Assembly (NCBI RefSeq): GCF_008795955.1 | Contig: NZ_VMHN01000009.1 | Coordinates: forward strand, 62,001-126,000 | DNA: 64,000 bases | Direction of reading: 5' to 3' | Origin: Marinobacter denitrificans | Lineage (GTDB): Bacteria > Pseudomonadota > Gammaproteobacteria > Pseudomonadales > Oleiphilaceae | Part shown: piece by piece, positions 45,891 through 54,749 of the stretch | Position numbering within the stretch: position 1 is the first letter of the stretch | Layout: the number at the start of each line of letters is the position of its first letter | Program-made: the position numbers and the translations under genes | Notes under the pieces: generated by a model | Databases searched by the model: none | What the model was told of the DNA's origin: nothing | The model's input: only the letters and a program-made list of their open reading frames with translations

Positions 45891-46796
45891 ATGAGTAAGT
45901 CACACCTTGAATTGACCAATGTACAGATGGCTTTTGATACGCCCCACGGGCCTTTCGTTGCTCTGGAAAACGTCGATCTGAAGATTCGCAAGGGAGAGTT
46001 CGTCTCCCTTATCGGCCATTCGGGTTGTGGTAAGTCCACCGTACTCAATATCGTCGCCGGCCTGTTACAGGCCACCCGTGGTGGCTGTGTACTGGATGGG
46101 CATGAAGTAAACACCCCGGGGCCTGAGCGCGCCGTTGTGTTCCAGAACCATTCGCTGATGCCCTGGCTGACCGTGTATGAAAACGTGGAACTGGCCGTAC
46201 AGCAGGTGTTCCGCAAATCCATGAACAAAGCGGAACGCAAGGAATGGATCCTGCACAACCTCAAACTGGTCAATATGGACCATGCCCTGCACAAGCGCCC
46301 CGGTGAAATTTCCGGCGGTATGGCGCAGCGCGTTGGTATTGCCCGAGCACTGGCCATGAAACCCAGCGTGCTTTTGATGGACGAGCCCTTTGGGGCGCTG
46401 GATGCGCTGACCCGGGCTCATCTTCAAGATTCATTGATGGAAATCCAGCAGGACCTGAACAGCACGGTCATCATGATCACCCACGATGTGGACGAGGCAG
46501 TACTGCTGTCGGATCGGATTGTGATGATGACCAACGGCCCGGCCGCCACCATAGGTGAGGAGCTGCATATCAAACTGCCACGACCACGCAACCGGGTAAC
46601 ACTCGCAGACAACCCGGAGTATGTGCACTACCGCCAGGCCGTGCTGTCCTTCCTTTACGAAAAACAGCGTTTCCCCGGCAAAGGCCAGGAAGAACAGGGC
46701 GAGCAAAACACCGAGGAGCCTGCCCCGATTCACACTGAAGAAACGCCGGGCGTGGAAAGCAGCCAACCGGAAAGCCCTGTTCGCCGTATCGCCTGA
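45891..46796 (+). CDS. nrtC: Nitrate ABC transporter ATP-binding protein
   Basis: A 301-residue ATPase. Walker A is GHSGCGKST, the signature region reads GEISGGMAQRVG, Walker B is VLLMDEPFGALDALTR and the switch His is in MITHDVDEAV. It lacks the C-terminal substrate-binding fusion of cyanobacterial NrtC, so it resembles NrtD in size. The last 45 residues are acidic and likely disordered. GAGGAG precedes the ATG. Confidence 0.92.
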   Translation: MSKSHLELTNVQMAFDTPHGPFVALENVDLKIRKGEFVSLIGHSGCGKSTVLNIVAGLLQATRGGCVLDGHEVNTPGPERAVVFQNHSLMPWLTVYENVELAVQQVFRKSMNKAERKEWILHNLKLVNMDHALHKRPGEISGGMAQRVGIARALAMKPSVLLMDEPFGALDALTRAHLQDSLMEIQQDLNSTVIMITHDVDEAVLLSDRIVMMTNGPAATIGEELHIKLPRPRNRVTLADNPEYVHYRQAVLSFLYEKQRFPGKGQEEQGEQNTEEPAPIHTEETPGVESSQPESPVRRIA

Positions 46797-46833
46797 GAGC
46801 ATTCGGGCATGGCCGGCTGTTAAACCGATTAAA

Positions 46834-46848
46834 GCACTCATCCGGTGC
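46834..46848 (+). promoter_or_regulatory. NtrC-type binding site candidate
   Basis: GCACT-CATCC-GGTGC matches the NtrC enhancer pattern GCACY-N5-GGTGC exactly. It lies about 100 bases upstream of the sigma-54 promoter candidate at 46934, a normal distance for an enhancer. Confidence 0.6.
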
Positions 46849-46933
46849 ATCCCGCCCCGTCAAAGCGCACGGATTTCAGGCCAAGTTTAAAGCGTATTCC
46901 GATAACCTGCTGTAAACAAAAGAATAACTATGT

Positions 46934-46949
46934 TGGCACGGCCTTCGCT
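46934..46949 (+). promoter_or_regulatory. Sigma-54 promoter candidate for the nasC-nirBD operon
   Basis: TGGCACGGCCTTCGCT has a perfect -24 element and TCGC at -12 (consensus TTGC) with GG-N10-GC spacing. The predicted transcript start is near 46960 and gives a 136-base leader. Confidence 0.7.
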
Positions 46950-46970
46950 ATTACAAATATAGGGAAGAAC

Positions 46971-47068
46971 GTCCCGGCCATGGATCGGCCGGACCATCAG
47001 ATCATTGTTGTTGGCATTGGCGCCGGACCATCGAGTCCCTTCGGGGATCAGATGCTCCGGCTTTTTTT
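46971..47068 (+). promoter_or_regulatory. Leader hairpin and terminator of the nasC-nirBD operon
   Basis: A strong first hairpin (46971-46994, arms GTCCCGGCC and GGCCGGAC with one bulged C, seven-base loop) is followed by an imperfect terminator stem (47022-47061, GCCGGA/TCCGGC outer pairs and a TCCC-TTCG-GGGA inner stem) and seven T residues. It ends 28 bases before the start codon. The layout parallels the nrtA and nasA leaders. Confidence 0.75.
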
Positions 47069-47095
47069 GTTCGGGCAGAAAAGGGGATAACCACC

Positions 47096-48325
47096 ATGAG
47101 CAAAGGGACAGACCAGACTCTCGTTATCTGCGGGCACGGCATGGTGGCCCAACGTCTACTCGAACAGCTGGTTGAGCAACCGCAAAACCCTTTCGGGCGG
47201 ATTGTGGTGTTCAACGGCGAAGCAACGCCGGCCTACAACCGCATCCAGCTGTCGGCCGTGCTGGCGGGCGTCGCCAGCGAGGACAGCCTGCAACTGCAGC
47301 AACCCGACTGGTACCGGAAGCACAACATCGAAGTGCACCAGGGCGATCCGGTTGTTGCCATTAACCGCGCGGAGAAAACCGTCAGCACCGAGAGCGGGGT
47401 GATCCAGCCCTATTCCCGCCTGGTTCTGGCAACCGGTTCCCGCTCGGCCAGCCTGGGCCTGGAGGGCGAGCACCTGGAAGGCGTGATGGGTTTCCGGGAC
47501 CTGCAGGATACCCGCAGGCTCATCAACATCAGCCAGCGCCACCGCCGGGCTGTGGTCATCGGCGGTGGATTTCTGGGCCTGGAGGCCGCCGAGGGGCTTC
47601 GTAGCCGTGGAATGGCAGTCACGGTTCTGCACCGCAGCAACCACCTGTTGAACCGGCAGCTCGACCGCGCCAGTGGCGCGCTGTTGGAGGGTGCCCTGAC
47701 TGACCGCGGACTGTCCGTTCGCACCAATACCTCTCCGGTAGCACTGCTTGGCCGCAATCTGGTACGTGCAGTGCAACTGGATGACGAAACCCTGATCAGT
47801 ACCGACCTGGTGGTGATTGCCGCCGGTATTACCCCGAACACGGAATTGGCCCGGGAGGCCGGCCTCGGCTGTGACAGGGCCATCCAAGTGAACGTGCAAC
47901 TGCAGACCAGTGATCCCCACATACATGCGTTGGGCGAATGCTGCCAGGTCGGCAGCCACACCTTCGGGCTGGTGGAGCCGGGTTATCAACAGGCGGATGT
48001 ACTGGCACAGGTTTTAGCCGATCCCACTTGCCGGGCTGCTTTTGAGCCAGCCATAACCCCCACACGCCTGAAAATCAGCGGCATTCCCATTTTTTCCTGC
48101 GGCCAGACCGAAGCGGATGCAGATACCGAGTCCGTGGTCTGGCAGGACTACGAAACCAATCGCTACTGCCGGCTTCTGGTCCGCGACCAGCGCCTGACCG
48201 GCGCCGTGCTGTTCGGTGAGACCAGCGACGGCACCTGGTACAGCGAACGCATTCAACAGGCCGATGACATCAGCCCTTACCGGGCCCATCTGGCCTTTGG
48301 CAAGCACTACTGCGAAGCCGCGTAA
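47096..48325 (+). CDS. NasC-like FAD/NAD(P)H oxidoreductase
   Basis: A 409-residue flavoprotein. The FAD-binding start is VICGHGMVAQRLLEQL, the NAD(P) motif is VVIGGGFLGLEAAEGL and the second FAD motif includes PHIHALGECCQVG. It resembles the first 400 residues of NirB. NasA lacks its own reductase, so this protein most likely passes electrons from NAD(P)H to NasA, as NasC does in Klebsiella. It is placed before nirB with a 29-base gap. The donor specificity and the exact partner are inferred. Confidence 0.85.
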   Translation: MSKGTDQTLVICGHGMVAQRLLEQLVEQPQNPFGRIVVFNGEATPAYNRIQLSAVLAGVASEDSLQLQQPDWYRKHNIEVHQGDPVVAINRAEKTVSTESGVIQPYSRLVLATGSRSASLGLEGEHLEGVMGFRDLQDTRRLINISQRHRRAVVIGGGFLGLEAAEGLRSRGMAVTVLHRSNHLLNRQLDRASGALLEGALTDRGLSVRTNTSPVALLGRNLVRAVQLDDETLISTDLVVIAAGITPNTELAREAGLGCDRAIQVNVQLQTSDPHIHALGECCQVGSHTFGLVEPGYQQADVLAQVLADPTCRAAFEPAITPTRLKISGIPIFSCGQTEADADTESVVWQDYETNRYCRLLVRDQRLTGAVLFGETSDGTWYSERIQQADDISPYRAHLAFGKHYCEAA

Positions 48326-48354
48326 GGCGGCCGGGAACAGAGAGAGGAATTACC

Positions 48355-50868
48355 ATGAGCAAAAAAACCCTGATCGTGATTGGCAACGGCATGGTCGGCC
48401 ACCATTTCCTGGAGCAACTGGTGGCAACGCCCGCTGCAGCGGACTTCGACATCAAGGTATTTGGCGAAGAGAAGCTGCTGGCGTATGACCGGGTTCATCT
48501 GTCCGAATATTTCGGCGGTTCCACCCACGCCGACCTGGCCATGGGTACCGCCGACTGGTACGGGGAAAACAACATCGACCTGCGCCTGGGTGAGCAGGTC
48601 ACGGCTATCGACCGTGCCAAACAGACCATCACCACGCCCATGGGCGACTACGCCTATGACGAACTGGTGCTGGCTACGGGTTCCTATCCGTTCGTGCCGC
48701 CCATCAAGGGCAACGAGCACCCCCATTGTCTGGTGTACCGCACCCTGGAAGACCTGGACAGCATCCGCGCCAGTTCAGAAGGTGCCAAAACTGGCGTTGT
48801 GGTGGGCGGCGGCCTGCTGGGACTGGAAGCGGCTAATGCCCTCAAGAGCCTGGGCCTGGAAGCCCATGTGGTGGAATTCGCACCGCGCCTGATGCCGGTG
48901 CAGCTGGACGCCGACGGCGGCGCCCTGCTCAAGCGCAAAATTGAGGAGCTGGGTGTGCAGGTTCACACCGAGAAAGCGACCACAGAGATTGTTGAGGGCG
49001 AGGACGCCCGCTTGCGGATGAACTTCAGCGACGACACCCACCTGGAAACCGACCTGATCGTGTTCTCCGCCGGCATCCGCCCCCAGGACGCCCTGGCCCG
49101 TTCCAGCGAGCTGGCCATGGGTGAGCGCGGTGGTATTGTCATCAACGATCAGTGCACCACCTCTGACCCGCACATTCACGCCATCGGCGAGTGCGCCCTG
49201 TGGAGCGAGAAGATCTTTGGCCTGGTGGCGCCCGGCTATACCATGGCCCGCACCCTGGCATCGGTACTGAACGGCGACCGGGAAGCGGCCTTTAGCGGCG
49301 CCGACATGAGCACCAAGCTCAAGCTGCTGGGTGTGGATGTGGGCTCCATCGGCGATGCCCATGCCACGACACCCGGCGCCCGCAACATCCGCTTCAACGA
49401 CGAACAGGCCGGCCATTACCGCCGCATGGTGATCAGCGAAGATGGCAAGAAATTGCTGGGTGCCATCCTGGTGGGCGACAACAGCCATTACGACACCCTG
49501 CTGCAGTACGCCCTCAACGGCATCGAGCTGCCACAGCAGCCGGAAACCCTGATCCTGCCGGAAAGCCAGGGCGGCGCCCCGACTCTCGGCCCGGATGCCC
49601 TGCCGGAAACCGCCTCCATCTGCTCCTGCCACAACGTGTCCAAGGGCGACATCTGCGGCGTTATTGACGCCGGCTGCAGCGACCTGGGTTCAGTCAAGGC
49701 GGAAACCAAGGCCAGCACTGGTTGCGGAGGCTGTGCGGCCCTGCTGAAGAATGTGGTGGATAGTGAACTGGAAAAACGCGGCGTAGAAGTCAGCAAGGAC
49801 ATCTGCGAACACTTTCCGTACAGCCGCCAGGACCTGTTCAACATCGTCAAGGTGAACGGCATCCGCACTTTCCGCACGCTGATCCGTGACCACGGCAAGG
49901 GCCACGGCTGCGACATCTGCAAGCCAGCGGTGGCGTCAATACTCGCCACCTGCTGGAACGAGCACATCCTGGCTACCGACCATGTGCCGCTGCAGGACAC
50001 CAACGACACCTTCATGGCCAACATGCAGAAGAACGGCACCTACTCTATTGTGCCGCGCATTCCGGGTGGTGAGATTACCCCGGACAAGCTGATTGTGCTG
50101 GGGGAAGTGGCCAAGGAGTACGATCTCTATACCAAGATCACCGGCGGCCAGAGGGTGGACCTGTTCGGTGCCACCCTGAGCCAGTTGCCGGAGATCTGGG
50201 AAAAGCTCATCGCCGCCGGCTTCGAAACCGGCCACGCCTACGGCAAGTCCCTGCGCACGGTGAAATCCTGTGTTGGCAACACCTGGTGCCGCTACGGCGT
50301 GCAGGACAGCGTGGGCATGGCGATCACCCTGGAGAACCGCTACAAGGGCCTGCGCGCGCCCCACAAGGTGAAAATGGCGGTTTCCGGCTGCACCCGTGAA
50401 TGCGCGGAAGCCCAGAGCAAGGACTTCGGCGTGATTGCCACGGAAAACGGCTGGAACCTGTACGTCTGCGGTAACGGCGGCATGCGCCCGCGCCATGGCG
50501 ACCTGTTCGCCACCGACCTGTCCGACGAGGAGCTGATCCGCACCATTGACCGGGTGGTGATGTTCTATGTGCGCACGGCGGACCGCCTGCAGCGCACCAG
50601 TGTGTGGATGGAGAACCTGGAAGGTGGTCTGGACTATCTGAAGCAGGTGGTGCTGGAGGATAGCCTGGGTATCTGCGAGGAACTGGAGCAGCACATGGCT
50701 GATCTGGTGGGCACCTATCAGTGCGAGTGGAAGACTGCGGTTGAGGATCCTGAGAAGCGGAAGCGCTTCCGGGAGTTTGTTAATGCTCCTGAGAAGAAGG
50801 ATCCGGTTCAGGAGTGGACCACCGAACGGGATCAGCGTAGGCCTCTGCTTGAGGGGGAGCCTGCTTAA
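48355..50868 (+). CDS. nirB: Assimilatory nitrite reductase large subunit
   Basis: An 837-residue enzyme. Residues 1-400 bind FAD and NAD(P)H (VVGGGLLGLEAANAL). A BFD-like [2Fe-2S] domain follows (about 420-475, CSCHNVSKGDICG, TGCGGCAAL). The siroheme and [4Fe-4S] half carries the SCVGNTWCRYG and SGCTRECAEAQ cysteines. It reduces nitrite to ammonium with six electrons. GAGAGGA precedes the ATG. It is followed by a composite palindrome and then nirD. Confidence 0.96.
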   Translation: MSKKTLIVIGNGMVGHHFLEQLVATPAAADFDIKVFGEEKLLAYDRVHLSEYFGGSTHADLAMGTADWYGENNIDLRLGEQVTAIDRAKQTITTPMGDYAYDELVLATGSYPFVPPIKGNEHPHCLVYRTLEDLDSIRASSEGAKTGVVVGGGLLGLEAANALKSLGLEAHVVEFAPRLMPVQLDADGGALLKRKIEELGVQVHTEKATTEIVEGEDARLRMNFSDDTHLETDLIVFSAGIRPQDALARSSELAMGERGGIVINDQCTTSDPHIHAIGECALWSEKIFGLVAPGYTMARTLASVLNGDREAAFSGADMSTKLKLLGVDVGSIGDAHATTPGARNIRFNDEQAGHYRRMVISEDGKKLLGAILVGDNSHYDTLLQYALNGIELPQQPETLILPESQGGAPTLGPDALPETASICSCHNVSKGDICGVIDAGCSDLGSVKAETKASTGCGGCAALLKNVVDSELEKRGVEVSKDICEHFPYSRQDLFNIVKVNGIRTFRTLIRDHGKGHGCDICKPAVASILATCWNEHILATDHVPLQDTNDTFMANMQKNGTYSIVPRIPGGEITPDKLIVLGEVAKEYDLYTKITGGQRVDLFGATLSQLPEIWEKLIAAGFETGHAYGKSLRTVKSCVGNTWCRYGVQDSVGMAITLENRYKGLRAPHKVKMAVSGCTRECAEAQSKDFGVIATENGWNLYVCGNGGMRPRHGDLFATDLSDEELIRTIDRVVMFYVRTADRLQRTSVWMENLEGGLDYLKQVVLEDSLGICEELEQHMADLVGTYQCEWKTAVEDPEKRKRFREFVNAPEKKDPVQEWTTERDQRRPLLEGEPA

Positions 50869-50886
50869 GACTGTTGGCTTGGGGCG

Positions 50887-50980
50887 GAGCGCGGGGGTGC
50901 GAAATATTTTTCCTTGGGAAAAGAACTCGCTTCGCTCAGACATCTTTTCCTGGCGGAAAAAATTTCGCACCCCCACGCTC
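50887..50980. repeat. Composite palindrome, family II, between nirB and nirD
   Basis: Imperfect arms of about 26 bases (50887-50913 and 50954-50980) flank a core reading CTTGGGAAAAGAACTCGCTT, then CGCTCAGACATCTTTTCCTG. The core itself can fold by pairing GGAAAAG with CTTTTCC. The same core in reverse orientation lies at 51490-51576. No T-run ends it. Confidence 0.8.
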
Positions 50981-51066
50981 ATCTGGGCACCAGTTATCGC
51001 TGGTTACAGACTAGTCCGGGCTCGAGCCCAAGTTTTGAATTAACCGTATTGAAATTGGAGAACGTT

Positions 51067-51435
51067 ATGAAAGCACGCACTTCGTGGGACGTTGTTTGTA
51101 CCGTTGATGATCTGGTGCCGGAATCCGGTGTGGCGGTGTGGACCGAGGACGGGCCGGTGGCAGTGTTTTATTTGCCGCATCGGTTGCCGGCTTTGTTTGC
51201 CATTAGCCATACCGATCCATTTACCGGTAAGAACGTGCTGGCACGGGGTATTACCGGCGACCTGAAAGGGCAACCGGTGGTTGCTTCACCGCTGTACAAG
51301 CAGCACTTCAACCTGCAGAGCGGTCAATGCCTGGAAGATGAGGAGGTCGCCGTTAAAACCTACCCGGTCCTCCTGGACGGCAACAACGTCCGGGTAGAAG
51401 TCCCGGCAGCGAACAAAGAATCAGCAGCGGCGTAA
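51067..51435 (+). CDS. nirD: Assimilatory nitrite reductase small subunit
   Basis: A 122-residue Rieske-like protein starting at ATG 51067 with GGAG upstream; longer frames run back into the palindrome. It has the NirD beta fold (VAVWTEDGPVAVFYL, DPFTGKNVLARGI) without the usual Rieske cysteine-histidine pairs, as is normal for NirD. It stabilises or assists NirB. It lies 198 bases after nirB, an unusually large gap filled by the palindrome. Confidence 0.93.
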   Translation: MKARTSWDVVCTVDDLVPESGVAVWTEDGPVAVFYLPHRLPALFAISHTDPFTGKNVLARGITGDLKGQPVVASPLYKQHFNLQSGQCLEDEEVAVKTYPVLLDGNNVRVEVPAANKESAAA

Positions 51436-51489
51436 CCGGTCATCACCGACCCCTGAAAGCGGCCCGGCAAAATGCCCGAAAAGCCGATT

Positions 51490-51576
51490 GGGGGGTGGGG
51501 TTATTTTTTCTGCCAGGAAAAAGGTGTCTGAGCGAAGCGAGTTCTTTTTCCCAAAGAAAAAATAACCCCACCCCCC
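51490..51576. repeat. Composite palindrome, family II, between nirD and the RND gene
   Basis: Perfect 22-bp arms (51490-51511 and 51555-51576) begin with six G residues and contain TTATTTTTTCT. The core (51512-51554) is the reverse complement of the core at 50914-50953 with small changes. It lies between convergent nirD and the RND pump gene and could stop transcription from both sides. Confidence 0.85.
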
Positions 51577-51593
51577 GAAGCGGCGACTCCCCT

Positions 51594-54500
51594 TTACCGA
51601 ACGGGCCGCTTGGCACGCCACCCGAGGACAAACACCGTAAGCGCCGGCAAAAAGGTAACAGTCACCGTAGCCGCCCCAGCCAGCCCAAACAGAACGATGG
51701 CACCCACACCGCGGTAAAGCTCGGTGCCTTCGCCCGGCAGGAAGACCAGCGGGGACAGGCCGCAGATGGTGGTCAGGGTGGTCATGGCGATGGGTCGCAG
51801 GCGGGTTTCCACGGCACCGGTGACCGCGTCCACCACCGACACATCCTTCAGCCGCAGATTCTGCCTTGCCTGTTCCACCACCAGGATCGGGTTGTTGACC
51901 ACCGTGCCCATCAGGATCAGAAAGCCCAGCATGGTGATCATGTCGAAAGGCTGGCTCAGGGGCAGCAGGCCGATTTTTGGCAGCAGGCCACCCACTAGGT
52001 TCATCAACGCCAGGCCAACGATGCCGCCAGCAATGCCCAGGGGGATGGCCGTCAGGATCAGCAGTGGAAAGCCCCAGTGGGCGAAGATGGCCACCAGCAA
52101 CAGGTACACGATCACCACCGCAATGATGAAATTACCACTCAGGGCATCGCGGGTGGCGTTTAGCTGGTCGCTGGCGCCGGAGATGTCTATGGACACGCCG
52201 GTGGGCAGCTCGCCACTATCACGCATCGCCTCCAGCAGTTCCGTCCGAACACGCTCAACGCCGGCTTCCAGCGGCACATCGTCTGGCGGGATCACATTGA
52301 GGGTAACGGTGCGACGGCCATCCAGCCGCCGGACTGTGCTGGTGTCCACGGTTTCCTCGATGGTCGCCAGGCTCGACAACGGCAGGGTCGCACCCTGGGG
52401 GGTGTGCACCATCACGTCAGGCAGCTGGTCCAGGCTCGGGTTCCTGCCCTCGCTGCCGTAGATGTAAATATCGATCTTGTCGTCATCCAGGAAGAAGTCG
52501 TCGACATAGGATCCTTCCGTCAGAGAGGCTACGGTGAAACCGATGGCCTCGGTGCCAAGGCCCAGCTCAGCAGCCCGGTCCCAGTCCGGCCGTACCTGGA
52601 TCAACGGCTGGGCCAGTGACAGGGTTCGGGGTTGGGTCTGGATGCGGGGGTTGTCAAAAATCTCCCGGGCGCGGCCGTATGCGGTGTTGGCCACTTCGTA
52701 GATAGAGACCAGATCCGGTCCGGAGATATCCAGGTTGATGCTGCGGGTGCCGCCGTCGTTGCTGGAGATGATGGAGCCCTTGGCCGCAAAAGCCCGCATG
52801 CCCGGGAACTGCTCGTAGAACCCGGTAATCTGCTCCATCAGCGCTTCAATATGCCGGGCATTCACCGTTTCCGCGATGATCCGCACATTGGTGGGGCTCA
52901 CCTGCATATTCAGATAGGCCAGGGGCGGTATCGGGGTGAAGCCACTTTCATAGGCCTCCGGGTCTGCCTGCACATGGGGCAGGAAGTGGGCTTCCACCTG
53001 TTTGGCGATGCTTTCCATCTCGGCGAGGTTGTAGCCCGGCGGGGCGTTCATGGAGGCGAAGGTTTTCGGCTCTTCGCCTTCCGGCAGGTATTCCGCCGGT
53101 GGGGTAAGGAACAGGATGATCCAGAAACTCAGTGCGATGGTGCCCAGTATCACCACGCCCCGCCGCACCGGCCCGCTCACCATACGTCGCACGGCACCGA
53201 CGATGGCACCGGCCCAGCCACCGGATACGGTATTGCCGAACTGGTCGGTATCGGTTTCGCGGATGCCGAAATCCAGCCGTGCGCTCAGCATGGGGATGAC
53301 GGTCACCGCCACCAGCATGGAGGCGAAGATGGCCGCAGAGATGGCAATGGCCACATCGGAGTAGAGCTGACCGGCTTCTTCCTCGATAAACAGTATCGGC
53401 AGGAACACCAGGATGGTGGTCATGGTGGAGGCCAGCACCGCCGGCCATACCTCCTGCACCCCCTTCAACGCCGACTCGAACTTGTCCAGCCCCAGGCGCC
53501 GGTGGCGCTCGATGTTCTCCAGCACCACGATACTGTTGTCCACCGTCATGCCGATAGCAAAGGCAACGCCTGCCAGGGAAATCACGTTGATGGTACGACC
53601 GGTGATCATCAGCCCCAGGAAGGCCGCGATGGCACACAGGGGAATCCCCACCACACCCACAAAGGTAGCCCGGGAAGAGCGCAGGAACAGGAACATGACC
53701 AGGGTGGCAAACACCGCACCAATCCCCAGATTGGTCCACACATTGGCCACCGAGGCTTCCACGTAGCGGGCGTCGTCAGCGGTCAGGGCCAGTTCCATGC
53801 CCTCTGGCTCCAGCACTTCGTCGTTGATGGTGGCGACTTCCTCCAGCATCGCTCGCTTGATATCTATGACGTTGGAGCCACTTTCCCGCCGCACCTGCAG
53901 GCCCAGAACCCTCTGGCCGTTGATGTAGGACAGTTCGCGGATACGGGAGTGATCCTGGCGCACGGTCGCGATGTCGGACAGCCTGACGACACTGTCGCCG
54001 GTGCGGGAGACCACAAGGTTACGCAGTTCCTCAATGTCACGGAATCGTCCGACCGTGCGCAGCAGGTATCGGCGCTTGCCGGCATCCACTTCGCCCCCGG
54101 ACACGTCCTGGTTGCGACTGGTGATGGCGTCCCTCAGGTCCAGCAGGCTCAGGCCGCGCTGTGCCAGCTTCGCCTCATCAACGGTGATCTGCATCTGGCG
54201 GTCGGCACCGCCGCCTACGGAGACTTCCGAGACGCCGCGTACGCTCTCCATGCGGGGGCGGACCCGGTCCTCCACAAAGTCCCGCATCAGGTCGATGTCC
54301 AGCTCCCGCGGGTTGTCCGGCAAGGTTGAAACCCGGAAGTACATGAAGGCATTGGAGGAGAACGAGGCCGCCACAATACGCGGCTCGTCTACGTTCGTGG
54401 GGTAGTTGGAGACCTGGCTCAAGGCGTTGTTGACCTGAATCAGGGTCTCGGTGATGTCCACGCCGAAAGGAAACTCCAGCTCGATTTCGGCAGAACCGCT

Positions 54501-54749
54501 CGAGGCGGTGGAGGCCATTTTACTCAGGTTCGGCACATTGCGCAGATACCGTTCCTGCTCGATAAGGATTTCCTTCTCGATGTCCTGGGGGGTCGCGCCC
54601 GGCCACCGGGTCTCCACGGTGATGGTGCGGGTTTCCAGGTCCGGAATCATCTGCACCGGAATACGCAGCGCCGCAGCGGCACCGATAACGGCAACGATCA
54701 GCGTGATGACGGTAACCAGGGTGCCGTGGCGAATGACTCCGGCAAACAT
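51594..54749 (-). CDS. RND efflux permease (HAE1-like)
   Basis: A 1051-residue inner-membrane pump with 12 predicted helices and two large periplasmic loops. Its start shares a base with the adaptor stop (TGATG). The proton-relay helix reads IGMTVDNSIVVLENI, so the second acid of the classical DD pair is Asn, as in a common RND subgroup. It should work with the adjacent adaptor and an outer-membrane channel encoded elsewhere, since no TolC-type gene is in the window. The substrate is unknown; drug or solvent export is typical. Confidence 0.93.
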   Translation of the reverse strand: MFAGVIRHGTLVTVITLIVAVIGAAAALRIPVQMIPDLETRTITVETRWPGATPQDIEKEILIEQERYLRNVPNLSKMASTASSGSAEIELEFPFGVDITETLIQVNNALSQVSNYPTNVDEPRIVAASFSSNAFMYFRVSTLPDNPRELDIDLMRDFVEDRVRPRMESVRGVSEVSVGGGADRQMQITVDEAKLAQRGLSLLDLRDAITSRNQDVSGGEVDAGKRRYLLRTVGRFRDIEELRNLVVSRTGDSVVRLSDIATVRQDHSRIRELSYINGQRVLGLQVRRESGSNVIDIKRAMLEEVATINDEVLEPEGMELALTADDARYVEASVANVWTNLGIGAVFATLVMFLFLRSSRATFVGVVGIPLCAIAAFLGLMITGRTINVISLAGVAFAIGMTVDNSIVVLENIERHRRLGLDKFESALKGVQEVWPAVLASTMTTILVFLPILFIEEEAGQLYSDVAIAISAAIFASMLVAVTVIPMLSARLDFGIRETDTDQFGNTVSGGWAGAIVGAVRRMVSGPVRRGVVILGTIALSFWIILFLTPPAEYLPEGEEPKTFASMNAPPGYNLAEMESIAKQVEAHFLPHVQADPEAYESGFTPIPPLAYLNMQVSPTNVRIIAETVNARHIEALMEQITGFYEQFPGMRAFAAKGSIISSNDGGTRSINLDISGPDLVSIYEVANTAYGRAREIFDNPRIQTQPRTLSLAQPLIQVRPDWDRAAELGLGTEAIGFTVASLTEGSYVDDFFLDDDKIDIYIYGSEGRNPSLDQLPDVMVHTPQGATLPLSSLATIEETVDTSTVRRLDGRRTVTLNVIPPDDVPLEAGVERVRTELLEAMRDSGELPTGVSIDISGASDQLNATRDALSGNFIIAVVIVYLLLVAIFAHWGFPLLILTAIPLGIAGGIVGLALMNLVGGLLPKIGLLPLSQPFDMITMLGFLILMGTVVNNPILVVEQARQNLRLKDVSVVDAVTGAVETRLRPIAMTTLTTICGLSPLVFLPGEGTELYRGVGAIVLFGLAGAATVTVTFLPALTVFVLGWRAKRPVR

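Noticed and set aside
48775..49632. Minus-strand open frame inside nirB
   Set aside because: It runs opposite conserved NirB motifs, has no ribosome site and no recognisable domain.
52632..54329. Open frame of about 565 codons opposite the RND pump
   Set aside because: The composition is typical of an antisense shadow (very His, Gly and Gln rich), and the RND frame has all family features.
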